A DNA stretch of 64,000 nucleotides from Algibacter_G agarivorans (GTDB taxonomy: Bacteria > Bacteroidota > Bacteroidia > Flavobacteriales > Flavobacteriaceae), in assembly GCF_039543245.1 (NCBI RefSeq), contig NZ_BAABJJ010000018.1:28534-92533 (forward strand). Direction: 5' to 3'. Positions 25,091 through 35,300 of this stretch are shown here, piece by piece (position 1 is the first letter of the stretch; the number at the start of each line of letters is the position of its first letter). The position numbers were made by a program, and so were the translations under genes. The notes beneath the pieces are model-generated. The model made no database searches and had not been told where the DNA came from. It saw only the letters and a list, made by a program, of their open reading frames with translations.

Positions 25091-25190
25091 CGCGTTAGGG
25101 ATTGCAGTGGAAAGCCCACAGTGAGTCCCGATAGCTATCGGGATGAGCGAGGACTTGTAACGGAAAGCCCGACCCTTGTGGTAACGCCCA
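25091..25190 (+). repeat. Dispersed ~100-bp repeat with conserved arms and variable palindromic centre, copy A
   Basis: The left arm CGCGTTAGGGATTGCAGTGG..AAAGCCCACAG and the right arm GCGAGGACTTGTAACGG..GTGGTAACGCCCA are matched nearly base for base by the reverse complement of 42963-43052. The centre differs, and here contains the perfect palindrome CCCGATAGCTATCGGG (25127-25142). The GCGTTA/TAACGC ends are themselves complementary. Non-coding. Confidence 0.75.
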
Positions 25191-25340
25191 CTTCTCGATA
25201 CAATTCCGAAAAAACATCGGAATTACTCGAAATTACAAAACAATTGATTTTGCTAGATTATTATTAACCCGCAGGAATAATTTGCAAGGGTTTAGAGTAC
25301 AAAAAGATACGTTCTTATAATTAATGATAAATAATTCATT
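25191..25340. other. Intergenic stretch after repeat copy A
   Basis: No gene is supported between the adenosyltransferase and the DUF2795 gene (about 400 bases in all). The first half is the repeat at 25091-25190. The second half is AT-rich filler leading to the promoter at 25347. Confidence 0.6.
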
Positions 25341-25346
25341 TTTTTC

Positions 25347-25376
25347 TTGTGTGTTTAAACTAAAAAATTATTTTTG
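25347..25376 (+). promoter_or_regulatory. Promoter of the DUF2795 gene
   Basis: TTG (25347-25349), a 19-base spacer and TATTTTTG (25369-25376) fit the flavobacterial consensus. The ATG at 25398 is 22 bases downstream of the box. Confidence 0.65.
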
Positions 25377-25397
25377 CAGAAAATTAAACACAAAGAA

Positions 25398-25619
25398 ATG
25401 TATTGGACATTAGAATTAGCATCTTACTTAAGTGATGCGCCTTGGCCAGCAACTAAAGACGAATTAATAGATTACGCTATTAGAACGGGAGCTCCTTTGG
25501 AAGTTGTTGAAAATTTACAGTCGATTGAAGATGAGGGTGACTCATATGATTCGATTGAAGAAATTTGGTCAGATTACCCAACAGATGAAGATTATCTGTG
25601 GAATGAAGATGAATATTAA
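25398..25619 (+). CDS. DUF2795 domain-containing protein
   Basis: A small acidic protein of 73 residues from the ATG at 25398 (MYWTLELASYLSDAPWPATK). A TTG 24 bases upstream falls within the promoter's initiation region and is rejected. The DUF2795 pattern is seen as LASYLSDAPWPATKDELIDYAIRTGAP..VVENLQSI, a short alpha-helical fold found across Bacteroidota; the acidic tail IWSDYPTDEDYLWNEDEY is the Bacteroidota variant. Function unknown. It has its own promoter and terminator and lies directly before secA. Confidence 0.85.
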   Translation: MYWTLELASYLSDAPWPATKDELIDYAIRTGAPLEVVENLQSIEDEGDSYDSIEEIWSDYPTDEDYLWNEDEY

Positions 25620-25640
25620 TAAAGCATAAAGAATTAGTTA

Positions 25641-25669
25641 AAAAAGTCTCGATTTGAGGCTTTTTTTTT
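25641..25669 (+). terminator. Rho-independent terminator after the DUF2795 gene
   Basis: AAAGTCTC pairs with GAGGCTTT (one G-U pair) around a 5-base loop and is followed by a run of T. It lies about 22 bases after the stop. Confidence 0.8.
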
Positions 25670-25680
25670 GTTCTAAAATG

Positions 25681-25688
25681 TATCTTTG
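25681..25688 (+). promoter_or_regulatory. -7 box upstream of secA
   Basis: TATCTTTG fits TAnnTTTG and lies 75 bases before the secA start, directly after the DUF2795 terminator. The upstream TTG spacing is not ideal (24 bases from the nearest). Confidence 0.5.
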
Positions 25689-25763
25689 AATGCATTACCA
25701 AACACAAAAATAATAAAGCAAAATAACTAGGCAAATCCTAGATAAAATATAAAATAAATACCC

Positions 25764-28700
25764 ATGAGTTTTTTAAATTCTGTACTAAAAATATTTGTTG
25801 GCGATAAATCCAAACAAGATGTAAAAGCCATAAACCCTATTGTTGATTTAATAAAAGCTGTAGAGCCTACTATTGCCAAGCTATCTCACGATGAACTTAG
25901 AGCAAAAACGGCTGAGTTTAAAACCACTATTGCCGAAGCCATTAAACCTATTAATGATGAAATGGCCAAGCTTTTAGAAGAAGCTGAAAACACTGAAGAT
26001 ATTGACAGACGTGAAGACATCTATCAAGTCGTTGATAAACTTAAAGACGATGCTTACGAAAAAACCGAGACCGTTTTAAACGATATTTTACCAGAAGCAT
26101 TTGCTGTTATAAAAGAAACGGCTAAACGCTTTACAAACAACACATCTATTACTGTTTCCGCTAGTACTTACGACAGGGAATTATCGGGTTATAAGGATTA
26201 TGTAACGCTTGATGGAGATAACGCTACTTGGGCAAACTCTTGGGATGCCGCTGGAAAGCCCATTACTTGGGACATGATACATTACGATGTACAACTTATT
26301 GGTGGTATTGCCATGCATCAAGGTAAAATTGCCGAAATGCAAACAGGCGAAGGTAAAACTTTAGTGGCTACCCTTCCCATGTACTTAAATGCCCTATCTG
26401 GACAAGGTGTGCATTTGGTAACTGTAAATGATTACTTAGCAAAACGTGATAGCGCATGGATGGCACCTATTTTTCAATTTCATGGGTTGACCGTGGATTG
26501 TATTGATTATCACAAACCAAATTCGCCTGAGCGTATTGCAGCTTATAATGCCGACATTACTTACGGCACCAATAACGAGTTCGGGTTTGACTATTTACGT
26601 GATAATATGTCACACTCCCCAGATGATTTAGTGCAACGCCCGCACCACTTTGCCATTGTGGATGAGGTGGATTCTGTATTAGTGGATGATGCCCGTACGC
26701 CGTTAATTATTTCTGGCCCTATCCCTCAAGGAGAACGCCATGAGTTTACAGAATTAAAGCCTAAAGTAGATGATATTGTTTCTGTGCAACGTAAATATTT
26801 AACAGGTGTTTTAGCTGAAGCTAAGAAGTTGATAAAAGATGGTGATACTAAAGAAGGTGGTTTCCAACTGCTACGTGTATATCGCGGTATTCCTAAAAAC
26901 AAAGCGCTTATTAAGTTTTTATCTGAGGAAGGTGTTAAGCAACTGCTTCAAAAAACGGAAAACTTTTACATGCAAGACAACAACCGCGAAATGCCAAAGA
27001 TTGATGCGGAATTGTACTATGTTATTGAAGAAAAAAATAATCAAGTTGAATTAACCGATAAAGGGATTGAATACATTTCTGGAAAAGATAATCCAGACTT
27101 TTTCGTGATGCCCGAAATTGGTATTGAAATTGCTAAAATTGAAGAACAAGGCCTTTCTGCCGAAGAAGAAGCGAATCTTAAAGAAGAGTTATTTAAAGAA
27201 TTTGGTGTAAAATCGGAACGTATACACACACTTAATCAATTATTGAAAGCCTATGCTTTATTTGAAAAAGACACGCAATATGTGGTCATGGAGAATAAAG
27301 TAATGATTGTAGATGAGCAAACCGGTCGTATTATGGATGGTCGTCGTTATTCTGACGGACTGCACCAAGCCATTGAAGCTAAAGAAAATGTAAAGATTGA
27401 AGATGCTACCCAAACTTTTGCCACAGTAACGCTTCAAAACTACTTTAGAATGTACCGCAAACTATCTGGTATGACGGGTACGGCAGTTACTGAAGCTGGC
27501 GAATTCTGGGAAATATACAAATTAGATGTGGTTGAAATCCCAACCAACCGCCCTATTGCTCGTGATGATAAAGAAGATTTAGTTTATAAAACAAAACGTG
27601 AAAAATACAATGCGGTTATTGATGATGTAACTAAACTATCTGAAGCAGGTCGTCCGGTGCTTATTGGTACAACTTCGGTTGAAATTAGTGAGTTGTTAGG
27701 AAAAATGTTAAGCATTCGTAAATTATCGCATAATGTATTAAATGCGAAACAACACAAAAGAGAGGCTGATATTGTTGCAGAAGCTGGAAATGCAGGACAA
27801 ATAACCATAGCCACCAATATGGCGGGTCGTGGTACGGATATTAAATTATCAGACGAAGTAAAAAAAGCTGGCGGTTTAGCCATTGTTGGTACAGAACGTC
27901 ATGATTCACGTCGTGTGGATAGACAGTTACGTGGTCGTGCTGGTCGTCAAGGAGACCCAGGAAGTTCACAATTTTACGTATCGTTAGAAGATAACTTAAT
28001 GCGTTTATTTGGTTCTGAACGTATTGCCAAAATGATGGATAAAATGGGGTTAAAAGAAGGCGAAGTCATTCAGCATTCTATGATTTCAAAATCTATTGAA
28101 CGTGCTCAGAAAAAAGTTGAAGAAAACAACTTCGGGGTTCGTAAGCGATTGTTAGAATATGATGATGTTATGAACGCCCAACGTGAAGTGGTTTACAAAC
28201 GTCGCCGTCATGCTTTACATGGGGAACGTCTTCGTGTGGATTTAGCAAATATGATTTTTGATACTTCGGAAGGTATTGCTGAAACCAACAAAGGGGCTAA
28301 CGATTATAAAAACTTTGAGTTTGAATTGATTCGTTATTTCTCAATGAGTTCGCCAATTACTGAAGATGACTTCGGAAAATTTTCAGCAGAAGAAATTACT
28401 TCTAAAATATATAAAGGCGCTTTTGAGCATTACAAGGCAAAAATGGCACGTAATGCAGACATTGCTTTCCCTGTAATTAAAAATGTATATGAAACGCAAC
28501 GCGATAAATTTAAACGTATCGTGGTACCTTTTACTGATGGTATTAAAACCTTAAACGTAGTTACCGACCTTGAAAAAGCGTATGAAACTAACGGTAAACA
28601 ATTAATTACCGATTTTGAAAAGAACATCACACTTGCTATTATTGATGATGCTTGGAAAACCCATTTACGTAAAATGGATGAGTTAAAGCAATCGGTACAG

Positions 28701-29120
28701 TTAGCGGTTCACGAGCAAAAAGATCCTTTATTAATTTATAAGTTTGAAGCTTTTGAATTGTTTAAAGCCATGATTGACCAAGTGAATAAAGAAGTGATTT
28801 CATTCTTATTTAAAGGGGAATTACCGCAAGAAACACAAAACACCATTCAAGAAGCGAGAGAAACCCGTAAAAAGGAAAATCTACAAACACAAAAAGACGA
28901 AATTCCTAATTTGGATGAGCGTTCTGCCCAAAGTAGAGCGGCAGGAAATACGCAACGTCGGCAAGAAGTGGTGGAGACTATTGTACGCGACAGACCAAAA
29001 ATTGGGCGTAACGACCGTGTTACCATTAAGCACGTTATTAGTGGTGAAAACAAAACGGTTAAATACAAACAAGCTGAACCGCTTTTAGCCAAAGGGGAAT
29101 GGGTATTGGTTGAGGATTAG
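25764..29120 (+). CDS. secA: Preprotein translocase ATPase SecA
   Basis: An 1118-residue SecA motor. The DEAD-like NBD1 has Walker A in MQTGEGKTLVATLPMY (about 192-207) and Walker B in VDEVDSVLVDDARTPL (about 297-312). MDGRRYSDGLHQAIEAKENV, GMTGTAVTEAGEF, ATNMAGRGTDIKL and RQLRGRAGRQGDPGSS mark the NBD2 arginine-finger region. The C-terminus lacks the Cys-rich SecB/zinc-binding tail of E. coli SecA and ends KYKQAEPLLAKGEWVLVED, as is usual in Bacteroidota. The length above the ~900 aa E. coli protein comes from insertions between residues about 330 and 480. Essential export ATPase acting with SecYEG. Confidence 0.96.
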   Translation: MSFLNSVLKIFVGDKSKQDVKAINPIVDLIKAVEPTIAKLSHDELRAKTAEFKTTIAEAIKPINDEMAKLLEEAENTEDIDRREDIYQVVDKLKDDAYEKTETVLNDILPEAFAVIKETAKRFTNNTSITVSASTYDRELSGYKDYVTLDGDNATWANSWDAAGKPITWDMIHYDVQLIGGIAMHQGKIAEMQTGEGKTLVATLPMYLNALSGQGVHLVTVNDYLAKRDSAWMAPIFQFHGLTVDCIDYHKPNSPERIAAYNADITYGTNNEFGFDYLRDNMSHSPDDLVQRPHHFAIVDEVDSVLVDDARTPLIISGPIPQGERHEFTELKPKVDDIVSVQRKYLTGVLAEAKKLIKDGDTKEGGFQLLRVYRGIPKNKALIKFLSEEGVKQLLQKTENFYMQDNNREMPKIDAELYYVIEEKNNQVELTDKGIEYISGKDNPDFFVMPEIGIEIAKIEEQGLSAEEEANLKEELFKEFGVKSERIHTLNQLLKAYALFEKDTQYVVMENKVMIVDEQTGRIMDGRRYSDGLHQAIEAKENVKIEDATQTFATVTLQNYFRMYRKLSGMTGTAVTEAGEFWEIYKLDVVEIPTNRPIARDDKEDLVYKTKREKYNAVIDDVTKLSEAGRPVLIGTTSVEISELLGKMLSIRKLSHNVLNAKQHKREADIVAEAGNAGQITIATNMAGRGTDIKLSDEVKKAGGLAIVGTERHDSRRVDRQLRGRAGRQGDPGSSQFYVSLEDNLMRLFGSERIAKMMDKMGLKEGEVIQHSMISKSIERAQKKVEENNFGVRKRLLEYDDVMNAQREVVYKRRRHALHGERLRVDLANMIFDTSEGIAETNKGANDYKNFEFELIRYFSMSSPITEDDFGKFSAEEITSKIYKGAFEHYKAKMARNADIAFPVIKNVYETQRDKFKRIVVPFTDGIKTLNVVTDLEKAYETNGKQLITDFEKNITLAIIDDAWKTHLRKMDELKQSVQLAVHEQKDPLLIYKFEAFELFKAMIDQVNKEVISFLFKGELPQETQNTIQEARETRKKENLQTQKDEIPNLDERSAQSRAAGNTQRRQEVVETIVRDRPKIGRNDRVTIKHVISGENKTVKYKQAEPLLAKGEWVLVED

Positions 29121-29150
29121 CATTAATTCCTTTGAAGGCAGGAATCTCAT
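29121..29150 (-). repeat. REP-like palindrome (ATGAGATTCC family)
   Basis: On the minus strand this reads ATGAGATTCCTGCCTTC..AAGGAAT, a member of the ATGAGATTCC(N)GGAATGACA family, starting directly at the end of secA. Confidence 0.55.
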
Positions 29151-29179
29151 AAATTGAAAAGTTTGAGTTTTCAACAAAC

Positions 29180-29222
29180 AGATTGCTACATCACACAAAA
29201 AAAGTGTGATTCGCAATGACAA
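29180..29222 (+). repeat. Diverged REP-like palindrome (AGATTGC..GCAATGACA)
   Basis: CAGATTGC and CGCAATGACAAA frame the perfect inner stem ATCACAC/GTGTGAT. It has the same outline as the ATGAGATTCC family, with G-C changes on both sides of the stem. Confidence 0.5.
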
Positions 29223-29230
29223 ATAATTTA

Positions 29231-29261
29231 AAAAATCCCGATAGAATTTATCGGGATTTTT
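29231..29261. terminator. Bidirectional terminator between secA and the giant surface protein gene
   Basis: AAAAATCCCGATA pairs perfectly (13 bp) with TATCGGGATTTTT around a 5-base loop. A- and T-tracts flank both sides, so it can serve both convergent genes. Confidence 0.85.
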
Positions 29262-29330
29262 CTTTAGATAAAACTTAAAACGAATGTCTAAACATTTATA
29301 ATTAGACTTCTAAACAATTTAGATCTTTAG

Positions 29331-32300
29331 CTACCTCATCAAACTAAAATGCCCTTTTAAAGTCCCACCATTTTTGTATAAAATTAAATACCAATAATCG
29401 TTTGTTGGTAGAGGTTTATTATTATAAGTTCCATCCCATCCTGATTGTAAATCTCCAACTTCTTTTAGTAGCTTTCCATAACGGTTATATATATAAATAG
29501 TGCTTATATTATTTAAGCGATTTGGAACTATCCAGTAATCATTTGTACCATCACTATTTGGTGTAAAATATTTTGGAGGCACTTGTCTTCTTTCAACAAG
29601 AAAACTATCTTCAATACAGTCTATTGCCATTTGGTCACTATTATAAGGTATGATACTAACGTATATATCTACTGAATAAGGCAGGTTTTCTGGCAAATCA
29701 TAACTTAACACATTACCAAGGTCTAATGCATCTATTATGTCTGTACCGTTTGAATTTGTTCCTACAGATAAAATATACCCTGAAGCATCAGGTACTATAT
29801 TCCAAGAAAAATCGGTATCATTAGGAACATCAACTGCAGTATTTAAAGGATTACTTAAATTGGTACATTCAAGTGGTAATAAGATTGTTAGTAAAAAGTT
29901 TTCTTCTGATGTACATCCAGTATTTCCGATATCGAAATTATAAAGTATAATTGGATACGACGTAAAATCTTCAAAATTAATAGTATCTCCTGCAGAATAA
30001 ACGGAACCAGTGCCATTAGTATTAGTATAATAGGCTTGATTACCTGATAAATTTGATCCTAGTATTGTTGAAAAAGTAAAACTGCCAATTGCGGTTTGGT
30101 CTTCTAAATCTTGAACTTGTGGTTCTGGGATGATGCCATCACAATCATTATCTAAGCCATCACAAAGTTCTGGTGCTCCTGGGTAAATAGTAACATTCGT
30201 GTCATCGCAATCCGTATTATCGGGCACATAACCCGGAGGTGCTGTACAAGCTTGAACAAAATCTGCTGAATCTCCATAACCATCACCATCTGTATCGGCA
30301 TAAAACGCAGTAGTAACGCCTTCGTCTATTTGTCCATCACAGTTATTATCTATCCCGTCGCAAACTTCAGTAGCATTTGGATTAATTGCAGCATTTGCAT
30401 CATCACAATCTGTATTGTCTGGCACATAACCCGAAGGAGGTGTGCAGCCTTGAAAGCTATCTGCCGAATCGCCAAATCCATCACCGTCTGCATCGGCATA
30501 AAACGTGGTTGTAACACCTTCGTCAATAGTACCATCGCAATTGTTATCTAATCCATCACAAACTTCAATTGCACTTGGATTAATCGCCGCATTGGTATCA
30601 TCACAATCACCCTCACATTCCGAATAACCATCACCATCATTGTCTATCTCTTCAACAGGAATGTTACCATCACAATCATTATCTAAGCCATCACAAAGTT
30701 CTGGTGCTCCTGGGTAAATAGTAACATTCGTGTCATCGCAATCTGTATTATCGGGCACATAACCCGTTGGTGGCAAACAATCTTGAATGCTATTTGCTAA
30801 ATCACCATACCCATCACCGTCTGCATCGGCATAAAACGTGGTTGTAACACCTTCGTCAATAGTGCCATCGCAATTGTTATCTAATCCATCACAAACTTCA
30901 ATTGCACTTGGATAAATCGCCGCATTGGTATCATCACAATCACCCTCACATTCCGAATAACCATCACCATCATTGTCAATCTCTTCAACAGGAATATTAC
31001 CATCACAGTCATTATCTAAGCCATCACAAAGCTCGGGTGCGCCAGGATAGACGGTAGCGTTGATATCATCACAGTCTGTATTATCTGGCTCATAGCCTGG
31101 AGGCGGAGAACAAGTTTGAATACTGTTTGAAGGATCCCCATAGCCATCACTATCGGCATCGGCATAGAATGTTGTAGTAAAACCTTCGTCTATCTGTCCA
31201 TCGCCGTTGTTGTCTATTCCGTCGCACACCTCAACATCCACACAGTCCGCAATGCCATCGCCATCGGTATCAGGAAACCCTTCATCAATAGCCCCATCGC
31301 CATCATTGTCTAATCCGTCACATTCTTCAGTATCCATACAATCGGCAATGCCGTCACCATCGGTATCGCTAAACCCTTCATCTACCTGTCCATCGCCGTC
31401 ATTGTCTAACCCATCGCAGGTTTCAGTATCCATACAGTCAGCAATGCCATCGCCGTCGGTATCGCTAAACCCTTCATCAACTGTTCCATCGCAGTTGTTG
31501 TCCAGTCCATCGCAAATCTCTGTAGCTGCCGGATAAGTCATAGCATTTGTGTCATCACAGTCTGTATTATCTGGCACATAGCCCACTGGTGGCAAACACC
31601 CTTGGATACTGCTTTCAGCATCTCCGTAACCATCGCCATCTGTATCGGCATACCAGAGGGTGCTACAGGTAATAGTGAGCAAAAATGATTCTTCAGAACT
31701 ACAGCCAGCGGTAGGATTATCATATATATAAAGAGTAATTGGGTAAGGAGCTAAATCAGTATAATTAACCACCTCGCCAGCATAATAAATGCTGCCATTA
31801 CCACCAGTTAATGTGTAATAGGCTTCATTGCCCGAAAGGTTAGTTCCAGTTATTGCTGGAAAGGTAAAACTATCTATAACTGTTTGATCTAATAAATCAT
31901 CTACGGTAGAACCTACAAAACCACCATCATTAATTTGCCAGGCATCACTTGCTATCATATTAGTTCTGGCTGCTTCACCAGCACAATATTTACTTAAACC
32001 ACCACCAAAAGTAACGTTAGGATTTAAATTTTGTGCATTCCAACCAATCAATAAACTATCATAATTAGGAGTAGATAAGGTAACCCCTCTAAACATTTGG
32101 CCTGCATTTGTAACATTTTCCACATTCCAATTCCCCAAGTCTTGATCAAAACCAATAACCCCCTGAAACATTGATAACATTGATGTTACATTACTGGTAT
32201 CCCAACTACCAATATCTTGGTTAAAGGCAATGGCACCATAAAACATCCCCTGCATATTGGTAACATTACTTGTGTCCCATAGCCCTAAATCTTGATTAAA

Positions 32301-35300
32301 ACTAGAAGCCCCCGAAAACATCACACTCATATCTGTTGCCGCTGTGGTGACCCAATTTCCTATATTCTGGTTAAAACTAACAGCATCAAGAAACATTGAT
32401 TGAAAACTGGTGACGCTAGAGGTGTCCCAGTTATCTATATCTTGATTAAATGCATTAGCAGCATAAAACATAGTATTCATATTGGTAACCTTACTTGTAT
32501 TCCAAGCCCCAATATCTTGGTTAAATACAGATGCCTGATAAAACATGTGATTCATTAAGGTGACATTACTGGTATCCCAACTTCCAATATCTTTATTAAA
32601 GTTATTAGCTTGCGAAAACATGTTTTCCATAGTGGTTATGGTACTTGTATCCCAGTTCCAGTTGCCTGTACCACCACCAAGCGACGTCGCACCGAAAAAC
32701 ATTTGACTCATGTCCGTAACATTAGAAAGATTTGGTACATCTAACGCATTAATAACTAAATTTGAACATCCTTTAAAGGCCTGATTCATATTTGTCCATG
32801 GATTACAGCCCCATTGATCAACGGATATGATACTTTGCGGATTAGTTAAAATATTCCAGGAAAGTTGTGTAAAAAGCCCTGTAATGGTAATTTGGTGGGT
32901 ACCTGGAAGAGCATAAGCATGACTTGTGTTTCCCGTAGCTCCAATGGTAGATGTGCCGTCACCCCAATCTACATTATAATTATACGCCCCATTTTGATTC
33001 GAGGTTGGTATGGTTATGGTTTGGTTTGCTAATGTAGTTTCCCAAGTGGTGACAAAAGCACAAGCACTATCATCAATAGTTAATAGAAAATCTTCTTCAG
33101 AACTACAGCCGGGACTTGGGCTATCATAAATATAAAGCCTAATAGGGTATGTTGAAAAACCTGCAAAATTAATGACATAGCCGGCATTGTATAAAGTTCC
33201 TGTTCCATTTGGACCTGTGTAATAGGCTTCTGTACCCGAAAGGTTTGTTCCTGTAATGGTTGGCAAAGTATAACTATCTAAAGCCCATTGGTCTGCTGAA
33301 ATTTGAAATATAGGTGTTGCGGAGCCACCATCTATAATATTCCACGCATCAGTAGCAATCATATTGGTTCTGGCGGCTTCACCAGCACAATATTTACTCA
33401 GTCCTCCATCAAAGCCTACATTAGATAACAAAATTTGAGCATCCCAACCTATCAATAAACTATCATAATTGGTGGTTGAAAGTGTGACACGAGTAAACAT
33501 ATTATTGGCTGTATTAAGACTGGATAGATTCCAATTCCCTAAATTTTGATCAAAAGAAATAGCGTCCATAAACATAAGCGTAAAAGTCCATACATTGCTA
33601 GTATCCCAATTGCCAATGTCTTGGTTAAAAGTAGAAGCCCCATTAAACATACCTGTCATAGACGTAACATTACTCGTATTCCAATTACCAATATCTTGAT
33701 TGAACACTGTGGCATATTGAAACATACCTGGCATAAATGTCACATTACTTGTATTCCAAGCACCTATGTTTTGATTAAATGCACTTGCACTATTAAACAT
33801 ACTATTCATTGATGTAACATTGGAGGTATTCCAAGCACTAATATCTTGATTAAAGGAAGATGCATCTCTAAACATGGTTGTCATAATTGTTACGTTTCCG
33901 ACATTCCAACTACCAATAGCTTGATTGAAAGCTAAAGCTCCTTGAAACATAGATGACATATCTGTTACATTACCTACATTCCAACTATCAATATTTTGGT
34001 TAAAAGTAGAAGCACCGTAAAACATGCTACTCATCTGTATGACATTAGCAACATCCCAACTACCAATATCTTGATTAAAAGAAGTTGCGTTATGAAACAT
34101 TGCTCCCATAGTTGTCACATTCCCTGTGCTCCAATTCCAATTTCCTGTACCACCACCTAAAGAAGTTGTATTTACAAACATTTGAGACATGGATGTAACA
34201 TTAGAAAGATTTGGAGTATCTGTTGCATTTACAACTAAATTAGTACAGCCATAAAATGCATCTCTCATAGATATCCATGGGTTACAGCCCCAATTATCGA
34301 TAGACTTAATTTTTTGGGCGGAAGTAGAACCATTAAAATATATTCTTGGAAATGTACCCGTAATAGTAACTTGATACACTCCTGCTGTGGCATAAATGTG
34401 ACTTGCGTCTGCAGTTGCTCCTGTTGCTACATTACCATCTCCCCAATCTACATTGTAATTATAGCCTACACCTGTTGTTGGTATGGTAATAGACTCATTG
34501 GCTGCAGTGGTTTGCCAGGTGGTGATGAAAGCACCTACCGCGGGTTGTGCCAAAGATTCGTTTATATATAAATTTGAAGCAGAACCTAATGCTGAAGCTC
34601 CTACAGTCAATACATCCAAATCACCATCACCATCAACATCAGCTATGTCTACTTTACCGATTGTGCCAACAAAAGGCATACCAACAACTTCAGTAAAGTT
34701 TCCATAACAATCATTACTGTACAATATAGCTTTTGGCCCTGCATATGCACCAGTTAAAAATATGTCTAGGTTTCCGTCTCCATCAGCATCAAACATAACA
34801 GCTTCACCACTCGAAACTATCTGAAAAGGGTCTGGTGCATAAAGTGTAAAATTCCCTAGACCATCATTTATAAATAAATCGGAATAATTACCCCCAGTAT
34901 TGTAACTATATCCTGTTAAAAAAACATCGAGATCACCATCATTGTCAACGTCTCCAAAATCAATTGAACCATTTGTTACTTGAGGAAAAGGCGTTCCTAG
35001 CATAATAGAATAATTTCCATTTCCATCATTAACATATAATTTTGTTGAAGCTTGTGAAGTATTAATTTGCCCAGAGATCATTAAATCTAAATCGTTGTCG
35101 CCATCAATATCTGCAAAAGCATTAAATGGATATCCTCCCGCAAGTTCAAAAGGTTGCCCTATAGATTCTGTAAATATTCCTGTACCATCATTTATAAAGA
35201 GTTTAACAATGGAGTTACTTCCATCTGACCCATTGATTAAAACATCTTGATCACCATCATTATCCACATCTCCAAAAGAAACATGTCCTCGTATTATACC

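Noticed and set aside
27584..27883. Minus-strand frame of 99 codons inside secA
   Set aside because: Antisense to a conserved, intact secA; no promoter or family features.
31207..31536. Plus-strand 109-codon frame with Ser-Pro repeats
   Set aside because: It is the antisense shadow of the MopE-like repeats of the giant minus-strand gene; the Ser-Pro pattern is the complement of the GDG codons.
30136..31620. Regular repeats that could be taken for a CRISPR array
   Set aside because: Units are in frame, of coding length and translated into CDGxDN repeats; there are no constant-length spacers and no cas genes.
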